Assembly: GCF_026212465.1 (NCBI RefSeq)
Contig: NC_080051.1
Location: forward strand, 19,229,905 to 19,293,904
Length of the DNA: 64,000 bases
Direction: 5' to 3'
Origin: Amaranthus tricolor
Lineage: Eukaryota; Streptophyta; Magnoliopsida; Caryophyllales; Amaranthaceae
The position numbers and the translations under genes are program-made. Below, piece by piece: positions 34,329 to 46,480 of this stretch; position 1 is the first letter of the stretch, and each line of letters starts with the position of its first letter. The notes under the pieces are model-generated. The model did no database searches, was not told the DNA's origin, and saw only the letters and a program-made list of their open reading frames with translations.

Positions 34329-34830
34329 TAGTGTAAAAATTAGCTATCAATTATCACAATTACTGTATTTCATCAATTGCAGCGAGGATGTAATTATTAA
34401 GTAAAATACAGGACATGCATCCATACAAGTACAATGTAAGACAAAATCTAGATCATAATAATCTGAATACTAAATTCAATGAAAATATTAAAAAAAAATA
34501 TGAATGGGACGGATCATATTAGAGCGGTCCAAAGGATTCGGCCCATTTGAGTCCATTTTTATTTAAAATAAAGCATGGTCCAACTTGGCCTATTCTTTTT
34601 GAGGCTCGTCAGATTTCGGCCCATTTTTGTAGTGGTCTAGACATAATGGTTCCAAGTCCATTAATGACGTACAGAAGCTCCGTTGATAGAAATAAAAATT
34701 AACCCAAGGTAGTAGAGTATGGCCTAATTGGACGACCAAGTCAAACAATACACGTGAAACTAATAAATAGTATTCGATCCGTTCTATTAAATTTGACTCA
34801 AACATACTTAATGGAGAAATCAAGAAAAAG
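34329..34830. other. non-coding stretch, 34.3-34.8 kb
   Basis: No gene. The minus-strand open frames crossing 34590-35115 arise from the TAA/ATA repeat and are artefacts. Confidence 0.5.
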
Positions 34831-34832
34831 GA

Positions 34833-34833
34833 G

Positions 34834-34899
<66 letters not shown>

Positions 34900-34900
34900 T
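34833..34900. repeat. (ATA)n microsatellite
   Basis: About 22 trinucleotide units without interruption. Confidence 0.95.
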
Positions 34901-35082
34901 TTGTGGGTGGTTGGAGAAATATGTGAATGAGATAAAAAGTTACGATCATGGGCGAATCTGAGGAAGTGCGGGGTGCCCAACTGCACAGGCTCCCAAACAT
35001 AAAGGCCCGCATATAAAAAATTTATATTAAAATATACCATTGAAGTAGAGTAGTTCTTTGGAGTTTTATGTAACATTTCAAT

Positions 35083-35290
35083 CACTAGTGGAAAAAAGCT
35101 TATACGCTGCGTCACATGTGCTGTGGTTTTCTAAAGACGCAACATATAAGTAGTAGGAAAAACAAAAATATATACTATATGCTGCGGTTCTTCAAGAACC
35201 GAAGCATATAACTCATTATATGCTGCGGTTCTTCAAGAACCGCAACATATAATGAGTTATATGTTAAGAACTGCAGCATATACTTTTAAA
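35083..35290 (+). mobile_element. CACTA (En/Spm) element terminus
   Basis: CACTAGTGGAAAAAAGC at 35083 has the CACTA start. The next 200 bp carry subterminal repeats of TATGCTGCGGTTCTTCAAGA in both orientations, at least four. Subterminal repeats next to a CACTA end are typical of the superfamily. I did not find the partner end (TAGTG) in the window, so the element is truncated or its other end has been lost. Confidence 0.6.
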
Positions 35291-37120
35291 TTTTTTTGTT
35301 CAAAATCACGCCCTTATGTAAAGTAAAAAACCCCTCTAAAATTTTCAAATTTATTTCATCTTAAATCTACGGAACCCACGAAAACCTTTATCTTCAACCT
35401 TTAAAGCCTTGTTCTTCAACCTTCAAGACCTCGAAAATTTTCATTTTGCTAACCTACGAAATTTGCTTGTTCTTGTTCTTGTTCTTGTTCTTCTTATTCT
35501 TTCTTGTTCTTTTTCTAACCCACGAAAAACCCATGAAAACCCACGAAAATCGATTGAAATCTCACCTTGCTACCCATTGCAATCTCATCTTTAAACCCAC
35601 GAATTAGGGCTTATTTTTTAAATTTTGTTTTTGTCTTTCTTCATCTTGTTCATATTATTCATCTTCATCCTGTGTACTAATATAATTTTGTTTTTATTTT
35701 TCCATTGTAGGTTACAATGTAAAGCACAACAGTATCAATTAAATACAAAGGTAAATTCTATTCATATATTAATAAGTTTTGTTTTTACATTGAAGTTTTA
35801 CATTTTCCTTAGTTTATATTATTGTAATATTATTAGGGTTGTATTATTATTATTAAGGTTAACTAGGGTTGGATGAATGTTGTTATTGGAATATATATAG
35901 GCTTGAAAGAATGTTGTTAATTCTAACTTTGTTTGTGTTTGTGGATTAAATGATTGTTTTTGTATATAAGTATGAATTTTAAATTTTAAGGCATATTGTT
36001 TTGTGAATCTCACTTATCTGAGTTTTAAAGATATATTTGTGCTTTGATGGATTAATTTTTTGTGATTTGTTATATGGGTTGTTTAATGTTTATAACTTGG
36101 AATAAGTTTATGATTTAAAATGTTGGTAATTGACTAGTTGATGGATATATGATGTTAGAAGAATTATTGTATTGTGTAATTCTATGTTTGTATTTTGTGG
36201 ATAAATTTGAGTGTTGTTTCATGTGAGGTGTTTTTATGGATTAATTTTTTTTTTTGATTTGTTTTATGGGTTGTGTAAAGTTTATAACTTGAAATGTTGG
36301 TAATTTGACAAGTTGATAGATATATGATGATAGAAGAAATATAGTATTGTATAATTCTAAGTTTGCTTTTATGTATAAATATGGATTTAAAATTATAAGT
36401 TTATAACTTGGAATGTTGTATATGACTTGAAATGTTGTGTATAGGTTTTTTTGTGTGTTTATGTATGAAGAAGTATATACAAGTATGAATTTTAAAGTGT
36501 AAGACATATTGTTATGAAGAAGTATAAGTATGAATTTTAAAGTATTAAAATTGTGTTATATTTGATTGCAAATTGTAGTAAGTTGTGTACGATTGTAAGT
36601 ATAAGTTTATAACTTTCTAAGTATAAATTTATAGTTTGGAATGTTGTGTATAAGTTTTGTATGTATAAGTTTATAACTTGGAATGTTGTGTAAAATTTTA
36701 TTTTTGTGTATAATTATGAGAAGTAAAAGTATGAATTTGGTTTGCAAAAGTATAAGTTTACAACTTTGTAAGTAATTGGTTGCACAAATATAAGTTTATT
36801 TGCGTTTTGTAAGTATCTATCATTTTTATTCTCAAGAATCTTTGTATCTTTAATTTAGTATTGAAATTGTGTTGTATTAATTTGGTTGCAAATTGTAGTA
36901 GGTTGTGTACGATTGTTTATGCCTTATTGTGTTTATTTTCGTTTTGTAAGTAATCTATCTTTTATCTCATGTTCTATGTTTTTTTAACTACAATGTTGGA
37001 TTTACGTTCTTTGACATGCATCAACTCATTGATGAAATAAAGGACAAGCTAGATCAACGCGTTTCAACCGAATTTTTGCTTAAGGTAGTAGAGTAATTAG
37101 TATAGATTAGTCTACTTTGT
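35291..37120. other. probable CACTA interior, no intact gene
   Basis: It starts with a leader-like stretch and a (CTTGTT)n run near 35463-35510. From about 36046 to 36385 it has a degenerate tandem duplication of some 190 bp, and then repeated TTATAACTTGGAATGTTGTG units to about 36720. No transposase domain was found. Assignment to the CACTA element is by position only. Confidence 0.4.
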
Positions 37121-37121
37121 G

Positions 37122-37182
<61 letters not shown>
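37121..37182. repeat. compound (CA)n(TA)n microsatellite
   Basis: A CA run of about 19 units is followed directly by about 11 TA units. Confidence 0.95.
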
Positions 37183-39337
37183 TGCTTCAATAAAAATTTG
37201 AGAGTAAATGCTTGCACTATTGAAGATTAGATACCTTGTATTGGATGTTTAATGTTACTATTTATACTCAAAGTATGAATCTGCTCATTACTCCATAGAA
37301 TGTGACCTTATGATATTATCGTTCTTGCATTGGAACATATCCCTAGGGTTTCGTGTGAAGACGGCTATAATTCTCCATGTGTCTCTCTCCTATTGGTTCA
37401 AAACCATCCATTAAAAGCCAAGCTTGACTTTTCTTGAAAAGGTGAAACCTCAACCTATTCCTAATGACTGCATGTGCCTGACATACAATGATTATAGGAG
37501 ATATACTGCAAAATTATTGTGCTTTCTCTACTCTATATTAATGACCCAAATCCCAGCAAATCTCTCCATATCAATTAGCTTTTTCCATAAGTTAAACCCT
37601 TCAGTTCCTCAGTAATTCGTCCAGTACTCGAAATTGGTGACTTCCCTCTGGTTAATGATGATCTAGAGAAGAGTCTCTAGACCAAATCATCATTATTGGT
37701 CTAATCCAGAACGTCCAATTTGTCTTTTGGTCCAAACAACCCATTGTCCAGTCTAATTCTTATCAGATATGTCCTGAACCAGAACACATGGGGTCCAATT
37801 CAAACTTATAAGGTTTATATAACTGATTTCTATTCGCTCAAGTACTAAAGACTTTTAGAAGTCAAATAGTACTACGTTATTTTTTCAAATTATTTTGTAG
37901 TAGAATCCTTAATTGGTTATCAAATCTTTTGTTGGTTCTTATCCTTAAGCTATAATAACATATGCTTAGTAGATAATTATTTTTTTAATTTGGTTGTCTT
38001 CAAGTCTGATTGAAATGAACATTATTACTCCATTTATCTCCAATTAGAACAATACACTTTTGACTTTTAATTAACGACATTTTTTATACAATACCTTTAT
38101 TTGAATTTTTCTAATTACCAAATAATATAGGTTTAGTTGTTAATGATCATTGATTACCGTTAAATATATCCGTAAATGGGTCAATTTATAAATTCTTTCA
38201 ATAAATGTAACAAATATAGAATGAAAGCCATATGAGCGACTTATTTGATTATTGGTATTAAATAGTAAAAAAAAATGTGATTAAAGAGATTTCAAATAAA
38301 AAAAAATCCTGTAAAAAAAGCGATGATAATACCGAGTGCAGAGTAGAAAATCTAACTTTAAGAACCAAGAAAACTAGGTCGATATAAATATAGGAAACGA
38401 ATAAATACATAAACACAAAAATATAGATAATAGGAGCTTAAATCAGCTACAAATGCACAAAAGAAATAAATAATCATCCATACAAAGGAATGCAAATATA
38501 TATTTGAAATTTGTATTTAATTTTATTTATGTTATTTGTAATATTAGACACATACAATGCAAGCTAGATATTTGATTCCATATACTTAATTATAAGAGAC
38601 ATTCAAGGGCGAAACAAATAATTTCGAGGTCTTATTTATTTTTCAAATGATTCTGAAATTGAGGCCCTTCACAATTAAAAAAAAATTTCTTGAACTTAAA
38701 TAAAAATTCAACACAATTTTAATTTCTTAAACTTAAATTAAGTTGCTAAAAATTAAACTTTCTTCTCTAATATTAAAAAAGATTGATGACTAATAATAAA
38801 ACAGTAAAAGTTTGAAGGGTTGAAATTTTTAAAAATAAATTGTTGATTATTTTTATAAATTAAGTTAATGATAATTGATATTTGATGAATATGTAAAGAT
38901 AAAATGAGGTAAGAGAAAATATTTAAAAGGTAAAGATTTATTTTGAAAAGAGATAAAAAACTGAGAGAAAAAAATATAATTAATAGGTTTTGAATATATG
39001 AACATTGATATTAAGCAAAACTCATACCAACTACTCTACTACAATAATATGTTATTCTACTATAATTTTTGAATATGAAGCCCTTTAGCTTTGGGGATCC
39101 TATACGGTTAGGCACCTCACACGGCCCAGAACCGCGCCTAGAGACATTAGATGTTTTACCTCTATATTAATGTTACTTTTGTTTAGTTACCTATTTTTAA
39201 ATTTTATAATTTTGAATAATATATTAAAATAAGACATAAAAATATTTTTGTATTAATTATATGTATATCTCTGCCCTCCTTTTGAGCATGTCGAGTACAA
39301 CTTAGCATGATATGGCGGCGAGATATATAATAGAAAC
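37183..39337. other. gene desert, 37.2-39.3 kb
   Basis: No gene. The open frame at 37424-37615 has no domain. The area near 38600-39130 (GAGGTCTTATTTATTTTTC, GAGGCCCTTCAC, AAGCCCTTTAGC) has the look of an old transposon end but was not resolved. Confidence 0.4.
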
Positions 39338-39580
39338 AACTCGTCTTGTAATCGTCTCACCGGTCGATATGATAAACCATTTCTTTAATTGATTACTTTA
39401 AGATTATAGGTAATCATTTTAAGGTTATTAATAATCACTCTAAGACTATAAAAATTAATTATATTAAAATTATAAGTGATTACTTTAACGTTATAAGTGA
39501 TCATTTTAAGACAAAAAATATATATTGGGTCAACCCTATAAAAATGGTCTCACCATCAGACCGTCTCATTTAAGAATTAG
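39338..39580. repeat. MITE of the GAGAC family with AAGTGATCATTTTAA units
   Basis: From ACTCGTCTTGTAATCGTCTCACC to GACCGTCTCATTTAAGAATT, with about five internal units of the type AAGTGATTACTTTAA. It is the uninterrupted counterpart of the split element at 5350-5830. Confidence 0.55.
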
Positions 39581-39964
39581 TAAAATAGAAATTACTGTCA
39601 AAGAAGCTTATACTTGCATTTTATAAAAGGATAAATTGTTAATAATAAAATCAGTTTTATTTGATAGGTTGAAAATAAATTTTTTTATTATTTATTTTAA
39701 AATAAATACACCTATATATTGGATATATTTGCAAAAATTAATTGACTTATTGTTTATAACTATCTTTAAACCTTCTTTATAATTCAAGAAATAGGAATAA
39801 ACAATAGAGTTTATTTTCAACAACTATACTGTATATGTGGATTTATTTAAAAATAAACAATAATTAAAATTATTTTTAACGGATAGAATAAATATTAGTT
39901 TATTTTTTACGATTTTCCCTTTAAAAAATATGTATAGCACACACAATAATAGATTTCGGGACAT
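39581..39964. other. non-coding stretch, 39.6-40.0 kb
   Basis: AT-rich, with no gene. Confidence 0.5.
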
Positions 39965-39976
39965 AAAACATGAGCT

Positions 39977-40466
39977 TTAGAGGAAGATTGTTAGTAATTC
40001 CCTTGCTGATTTTGCATCTCGGAAGTGGATGTGTGCTACAGCTAAGAGGAAGATTGCTACTATTGCACTATGCAGTCTTACGTATGAAATCTGGAGTGCT
40101 CGGAATGATTCGGTTTGGAATTTTAAAGTTCCTATGGTAAGTAGGGTTACTAGGCAGGTGAAATTTGCAGTAAAGAGCAGAGTTTTGCATATCTCAATCA
40201 AAAGTGTTAATTTACAACGCCCATGGATTAGGAATCTTTTGTACTATGAGTAAATAGAGTATACTGTATAGCTAATTATTTTGTCTGCTCTTTTGGGGTT
40301 TTGTTTTCTTGTGCACATGAAGAGTGAAAGTTAGAAAATCCTTCCTAAAAGGGGTGCCCCTCTTTCATGCTGATGCAAAAAGAAAGATTGTTCTCTTGTT
40401 AGAGGTACTATATGTACTATATTATTCAGAATTAATGAAATTTTTTCTTAATTCAAAAAAAAAAAA
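39977..40466 (+). mobile_element. 5'-truncated LINE (L1-type) insertion
   Basis: The plus frame reads in from the left edge, runs KIVSNSLADFASRKWMC, CSLTYEIWSARNDSVW, WIRNLLYYE, and stops at 40251-40253. This is the C-terminal zf-RVT-like end of a plant L1 ORF2. A 3' UTR of about 200 bp follows, with an A tract at 40456-40466. AAAACATGAGCT (39965-39976) and AAAACACGAGCT (40463-40474) flank the insert with one mismatch, a LINE-type target duplication. Only about 90 residues of ORF2 remain. Confidence 0.8.
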
Positions 40467-40474
40467 CACGAGCT

Positions 40475-41317
40475 CTTGAGAAGCTTATCTTAGCTTAAAT
40501 CATGCATAAACTTCACAAAAATTTTGTTTTTAATTACATAGTGAGGTGAAAGAAAGAGAAGCCTAGACAAGTGAGGAGGAAAGTTATGTGGAATGGATCA
40601 ATATTGACCCACTTGAATCTTAAAAATATCAATAAATAGTAATATTGTTCAAAATATACTAAAATATTTATTTTGAAATGGAAAATAAATATTTTTTGAT
40701 TTATATTGGACAATATTAATATTTATTGAAAAATTTTAAAATCCAAATGGGTAAATATTAATTCTTTGAATTGCATGTCAAAATTATAAAATCAAACTGA
40801 AAAAACTTTAAAAAATAATAATATAAGATTAAACTTTTGGTTATTAGTTCATAAACTTTTCCTATGTAGTTGTTATTTAATTATACTAAATTTGTTTAAT
40901 ACCAAATTAAAATTTAAACTTTTATGACATTGACTTTAATATTGACTTTAACTTTTACTTTTTAACTCCATCTAGTAATAAATTTAGATCCAACAATGGT
41001 ACTAGATGAGATTTAAAATCAAGGCTTTGTCCGGATCAAAAAATGCTTGTTCCAACTAAAAAATCAATTCTTCAATCTTCGATAAACTTCCAAATTATGT
41101 TTTATGGATCATCTCATCATACCCTTATTTCTAATTAATAATTCATGTTTGCATAAACAATAAAATAATATTATTATCCGAGGATATTATGAAACTTCGA
41201 TCTAGATAGAGTTTCGCCTAGACTATTACCAAAATCGTGTTTGAAAAAGCCAAAATATAGTATATTGTTTTCCTATTTGTGCTTTAATAGTAAATATCAT
41301 TTACAAATAATTACAAT
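40475..41317. other. non-coding stretch, 40.5-41.3 kb
   Basis: AT-rich, with no gene or clear repeat. Confidence 0.5.
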
Positions 41318-41861
41318 AAAGAATTCACGTGGTAATTTTAAGGTTTTGGGTTTTCAACGTGGTAACCAAAACTTTTAAAAAATTCATGTGATAACCCTGA
41401 GGTTTACCAAATTGTTCTATCGTGACCTTTTTGCACATAAAACTTTTGGCAAACATTAATTTCGAAGCTTAAAGGCTGCTGTACACCAATTTTTGCGACT
41501 CACCATTTCAAATTTCATCCATTTCAACCTTTTACTCCAAAATATAAATTCTAACTCTACCATCTTTCATCCAAATCACATTTTCCCCCCAAATTCAAAT
41601 ATAATTTGGATGAAAGATGATAGAGTTAGGGTTTATGTTTTTGGGAAAAAGATTGAAACTGATGGAATTTGAAATGATGAGTTGTATAAATATGCGTATA
41701 GTAGCCTTTAAGCTTCGAAATTAACGTTTGCTAACTTTTATGTGCAAAAAGGTCACAGTGAAACAATTTGGTAAACCTTAGAGTTACTGGATTTTTTAAA
41801 AGTTTTGGTTACCACATGGAAACCCAAAACCTGAAGGTTACTACGTGGAATTTTCCTAAAT
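41318..41861. repeat. large foldback element, arms about 265 bp
   Basis: The left arm 41318-41584 and right arm 41600-41861 are reverse complements over nearly their whole length. Examples are GGTAACCAAAACTTTTAAAA against TTTTAAAAGTTTTGGTTACC, and TTTCGAAGCTTAAAGG against CCTTTAAGCTTCGAAA. A spacer of about 15 bp separates them. The ends are of the type AATTCACGTGGTAA. It has no coding content. A transcript would form a long hairpin. No certain target duplication was found. Confidence 0.85.
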
Positions 41862-41984
41862 AAAAAAATACATATATTTTAAGAAATAATCAAAAGGATA
41901 TAAATATTTTACTGCATGGAAAATAATTTTAAAAATTCTTATCACTATAAATTAGATCTAAATTTTATTGATTAGATATAGAAA

Positions 41985-42412
41985 AAATTACCTAGAATAA
42001 TCCAACCTTTTTATGATATGCTTATAATAATCCCACATGTTGATTAATCATGAATAATCACAACATTATGGGGTATTTGCCTAGAGTAAATTCGGGTAAC
42101 CAGATGACCTGCTATAGTAGGTAATTTACCAAAAAAGTAAACTGAATATTATTATAAAATTTGAGAATATTTTTAAAAATTTATAGAAAAAATTCTCAAA
42201 AAAATTTAACATATTTTTTTACATTTTTTGGACATATTATTTTAATTCATTTTTTTTAAAAAAAATAAAACGTGCTATAGAAGGTCATCTGATTATTCGA
42301 GTTTGCTCTAGACAAATACCCCATAATGTTAAGATTATTTATAGATAATTAATAGATAAAATTATTATAGAAAAATTATAAAAATACCAGATTATTCTAG
42401 TTAATTTTTTCT
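41985..42412. mobile_element. second copy of the 33498-33927 foldback MITE family
   Basis: The ends AAAATTACCTAGAATAATCC and ATTATTCTAGTTAATTTTTT are inverted copies. GGGGTATTTGCCTAGAGTAA and TTGCTCTAGACAAATACCCC also pair. CTGCTATAGTAGGTAATTTAC is shared with the 33498 copy. I could not fix its target duplication. Confidence 0.65.
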
Positions 42413-43200
42413 TACATAAGGATAATGCCTAATAATAAGTACTTCATTATTTTAAAACTAGCTCCTATTAACTCTAGACAAATGAAACACTCCTTTTAGC
42501 CATAGGCCATTACCAAATCAATGAAAGATATTCCTTTAAATAATTAAAAGAAAGACTAAAAAAAAAATGAATCACAAGACTGTAATGGACGACACAAAAA
42601 TGAGGTAAAATATGAAAAAAGATATATAGAATAATAATAGAGGTGCAAATGAGCAATGTCCCTTATTGAGGGGGTCATAGCCACGTGATTATTTATATAT
42701 GCAAGACTCTATAGGACACTTTTTATCCAACCCGGATAACTAATCAAACCTAACCCAATGATCTTGACGTCAACTTTTAAAATTTTCCAATATTTGTAAT
42801 TTTTCATTATTTTGAGTTAATATTTCTGAATTATGAATTGAAAAATATTTTTATCAAAATTGAAAATGTTAAAAAAATTTACAAGAATAGTATTTTTGGC
42901 TATTATATGATGATTAGAATAAAATAACTAACAATAGATGTACTTATCATATATGACATGTTGAGTATTGGTTAGAATCGACCTGATCGATCGGTATGAT
43001 AGGTCTACTTTATCACCAATTATAATTACTTTTTTAATATCATTTTCAAATGCAGTTTATCTTTTCTTCTTATTTATACACTTCTTTCTTTTAATTTGAT
43101 TAATATATTTTATTTTTTAACAAAAAATAAATAAAATGCTCAAATTAAATTTCACCCTATATCAAATTCAAACAATTTGAGGGAGTATATTTGATTTTAA
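42413..43200. other. non-coding stretch, 42.4-43.2 kb
   Basis: AT-rich distal upstream region of the LSH gene. No gene was seen. Confidence 0.5.
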
Positions 43201-43647
43201 TAACCTTAATCTTTTTGTTCTCTTTTTGCTCCTCACAAGACTCTTGATAGTGGTCAATACTCATTTCTCTCAACTATCCTCCTTTTGGGTGCTCTTTTAT
43301 TAAGTTTCACATCCCTTTGTCATTTTCTCTCTATATCTTCCAAAAGAAAAACGAACAACGGAGACCAATCAAGTATACACTCTAAAACAGTTCTACTACT
43401 ACTACTACTTGGTCTTATTCATTCATCCTTTCTTCCCTTTTCACGTTCCATCACTAAAAATCCTCCTCTATCTGTCTACACTAAAAACCAAAAACAAAAA
43501 AAAAAAAAAAAAAAAGTCAATAAATATTTAACCCTTGCAAGCAAAATCTCCAAATTTTATTCATAAAAAATTAACAAATTATACAAAAAACAATAAATTT
43601 ATAAATTTGTATATATCGTTATATTCAATATATTAAAATAAAAGAAT
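43201..43647 (+). promoter_or_regulatory. presumed promoter and 5' UTR of the LSH gene
   Basis: A pyrimidine-rich patch (CTCTCAACTATCCTCC, TTTCTCTCTATATC) near 43267-43339 is followed by a short (ACT)n run near 43395-43410 and an A tract near 43497-43515. TATA-like sequences (TTTATAAATTTGTATATATC) lie at 43597-43617, only about 35 bp from the ATG, so they may belong to the leader rather than be the core promoter. No element can be proven from sequence alone. Confidence 0.35.
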
Positions 43648-44403
43648 ATGGATAGTGGACCGGCTGAATCCGGAGGTGGAGAAGGATCATCAAGTGGTGG
43701 ACGAGGTGGAGATCAAGCTCTCGGCTCGTCAACTGGTGGTGATTTAGCGTCCCAAACGGCAGGAGCTGCGGCAGCTACACCAGCTGCGGCAGCTACACCA
43801 GCTGCCGCAGCTCCATTAAGTCGATATGAGTCGCAAAAAAGACGAGATTGGAATACATTCTTACAATACCTAAGAAATCACAAACCCCCTCTTTCTCTTT
43901 CGAGGTGTAATGGAGCTCATGTTATAGAATTCCTCAAATATTTAGACCAGTTCGGAAAAACTAAGGTTCACAACATGGGTTGCCCGTATTTCGGTCACCC
44001 CAACCCACCCGCCCCGTGCGTCTGCCCGCTTAAGCAAGCTTGGGGCAGCCTCGACGCTCTCATCGGTCGTCTTCGTGCTGCGTATGAAGAGAATGGTGGA
44101 CGGCCCGAATCCAACCCATTTGGTGCACGGGCCGTCCGGATTTACCTCCGAGAGGTAAGGGAAAGCCAGGCTAAAGCCCGTGGTATCCCGTACGAAAAGA
44201 AGAAGAGGAAACATCCTTCTTCCTCTTCTTCTGCCTCCGCTTCCGCTGCCAGTGCAGAAACTACCAATACTCCCGTGGACCCCACCGGTGGGGTCCACGG
44301 GAGTAGTGGGGCCGGGGAAGGCGGCAGTGGAAGTGGGGATCATCATGGAGATGGCGGTGATGATGGTAATGCTGGTGTAGGTCCTTCTACAACTACTACC
44401 TAA
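43648..44403 (+). CDS. LSH: ALOG-domain transcription factor (LSH family)
   Basis: A complete single-exon gene of 251 aa. The ALOG domain spans about residues 58-186: [38 protein letters not shown] and FGKTKVH. The inserted zinc ribbon has H108, C112, C124 and C126. It continues with [21 protein letters not shown], then [18 protein letters not shown] nuclear localisation signal (KKKRKHP, 184-190) follows. ALOG proteins bind DNA in the nucleus and control light-dependent growth and organ boundaries. The N-terminus (1-57) is Gly/Ala rich with an 18-bp coding repeat ([11 protein letters not shown]). The tail is Ser/Gly/His/Asp rich. Which LSH paralogue it is cannot be decided. The ATG at 43648 begins a typical acidic-Gly N-terminus. 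A 38-bp DNA palindrome lies at codons 207-220. Confidence 0.95.
   Translation: MDSGPAESGGGEGSSSGGRGGDQALGSSTGGDLASQTAGAAAATPAAAATPAAAAPLSRYESQKRRDWNTFLQYLRNHKPPLSLSRCNGAHVIEFLKYLDQFGKTKVHNMGCPYFGHPNPPAPCVCPLKQAWGSLDALIGRLRAAYEENGGRPESNPFGARAVRIYLREVRESQAKARGIPYEKKKRKHPSSSSSASASAASAETTNTPVDPTGGVHGSSGAGEGGSGSGDHHGDGGDDGNAGVGPSTTTT
44268..44305. repeat. 38-bp perfect palindrome inside the LSH coding sequence
   Basis: The left half 44268-44286 and right half 44287-44305 are exact reverse complements with no spacer. The centre is ACCGGT. It encodes the [15 protein letters not shown] region of the C-terminal tail in frame. It is GC-rich, unlike the window average. Confidence 0.95.
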
Positions 44404-44768
44404 TTTTTATTTTTATTGTTGATGATTATTCATAATTTGACTATTAATTATCATCATGAAGGATTAATTAATTATTGTTCAAGTCTACAGGATTATAATC
44501 AATTGTGATAATTATATCAAGCATATATATTTATTTTTTTATCCAATCTAATCTTGGTATATATACTCCATTATTGTAAATTAATCTGATGATGATCATT
44601 AATTGATCAACCATTGTTGTAGAACATGATGATCAAGTGCTATCAAATTCAAACTTGTGATATCACCGTTCACTACTGTGATTGTGCTCCAGGTAAGAAG
44701 TCATGTTCAGTTAACTTGTATTCTGGGTTTCTTTCTTGAAATAATTTATATTAAATATTTTTGGGCAC
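44404..44768 (+). other. 3' flank of the LSH gene
   Basis: AT-rich, presumed 3' UTR. GCTCCAG|GTAAGAAG near 44690 looks like a good splice donor and may mark a UTR intron, but no acceptor is assigned. Confidence 0.4.
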
Positions 44769-44912
44769 AAATTCTTGTATGAGGCGGTCTTACCGTGAGA
44801 CATGCCTCATAATCAGGTTAAATAGCTTATTAATAGAAATTTTTAGGTTATGGACTTTTTAATTTAAGGTCGTCTTATCGTGAGACGGTCTCATACGGTT
44901 TGATTTTTGTGG
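44769..44912. mobile_element. short MITE with GAGACGGTCTC ends
   Basis: About 145 bp between TTCTTGTATGAGGCGGTCTT and ATCGTGAGACGGTCTCATAC, imperfect inverted ends. It lies about 370 bp after the LSH stop codon. Related to 19243-19380. Confidence 0.55.
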
Positions 44913-46480
44913 TTTTAATCAGTAATTAATTCCTGTATTAAGCTTTTTAACAACTCCAAAAGTTAGTTAGAGTATAAGTTATTAAATATAAGTTATTTGT
45001 GATAGCACATCAAAAAATTGAAAAAAAATTAATTATTATATATATTTAATAGGTTACTTCTCCTAATATTAATTGGTTTACTATGAAACCTTATCGGGTT
45101 TCTATAATTATTGTGTACAAATAAACCAAGCCCGATAACAAATTTATCCAAGTTTACTAAATTTGAGCAATGTTACTAATTTTATAGGATATTTTTTTAG
45201 GCAGTGATTTAAGGCAGGTAATTGTAAAATAAAGAGTAATTTAGTGGCGTCAAGAAACCTAAGTAATTCCATTAAATCTCCATTACTGGTATTAATATGC
45301 TATTAACTGATATAACTGAGTCATTAAGCTCATATTCATCATTAGACAAATTTTATTTTAAATTTTCAACTTTTTGTCGTGAGTGCCTTGGTAAGTCTTA
45401 TCAATTTACCATAAATAAACCTGATAATTATACATATTTTCCCTAATAATTTGTTTTTTTTGTTTGATATGTCAATCAATGAAATGTGTACTACTCTCTC
45501 AAAGTATATACGAGTACTCCACTTATGTCTTTCACCTGTTTTTTTTTATTATTATCAATAAAACCCATTTTTTCTTTTATTATTTCCCTCTCTCTAATAA
45601 TAAAAGTCTCTTGCTTGACTAAATTGTACACCATTCATAATGCTTTACATTATGCATTGTTTATTTATTTAAGGTAGATTATTATGTATTTGTTTATTTA
45701 TTGAGAATTTTTTCCAATTTTACTCTTTTTTTTGAATAATTTTCCAATTTTACTCAAGTTCATAAAGTCCTATATTTTGTCCCAAGTATTGAGTTTTGGT
45801 GTTATAATGTTTTAAAAATATTTGGATTCTTGATGTAAAATTGAATGTCAAGTGTCTAACAATATCACAAAATAAACTATTAATCAAATAGCTCCGGTCC
45901 AAGGTAACATTAGTATAACCAGAGTATGAAGAAATAAATTTAACCAAAAGTTTTAAGTGATGATTGATGCTCTAATTTTTGCATGTTGTAAACACTTAAT
46001 TGCGTCTCCTCACATGAGCTTTTTAGAGTATAATTATATATGCGACTGACACAAGTCTATCTACAAAGGCAGATCCATAAAAAAGTTAAATGATGTCAAT
46101 AATTAAATTGTTGTTAATCGAAAAAAAACTTTACATTTACCAACATTATAATTAAGACAATTATCATGCTTTATATTTCATATTTTGAGAGCTATATATA
46201 ATGGCGTTGTCATTTAATAAATTTTGTGCATTTCATTAAATTTTGCAATAATACAGTACATGAACAACAATAATGTAATACATGGTATCGTAAAAAAAAT
46301 ATTTGCCAAGCATCAGTTTACCTTCTATAAGAACCTTTAATCCTCTTTAATAATCTTAATTTTTATCCCATTACAATTTAATTTAACAACCACTTAATCT
46401 AAGCATATAAAATCAAATGAACAACAATTAAATAACATTTCAGCAAGTTAATCATATAACATCAATACAAGATACAACAA
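44913..46480. other. gene desert, 44.9-46.5 kb
   Basis: No supportable gene. The open frames at 45486-45677 and 45750-45947 have no domain. Confidence 0.5.

Noticed and set aside
34590..35115. Open frames of 105-140 codons on minus
   Set aside because: They exist only because the (ATA)n microsatellite has no stops in these frames and gives Ile or Tyr runs. There is no domain.
43942..44346. 134-codon frame on minus inside the LSH gene
   Set aside because: It is the antisense shadow of the ALOG coding sequence, and low-complexity ends explain its length.
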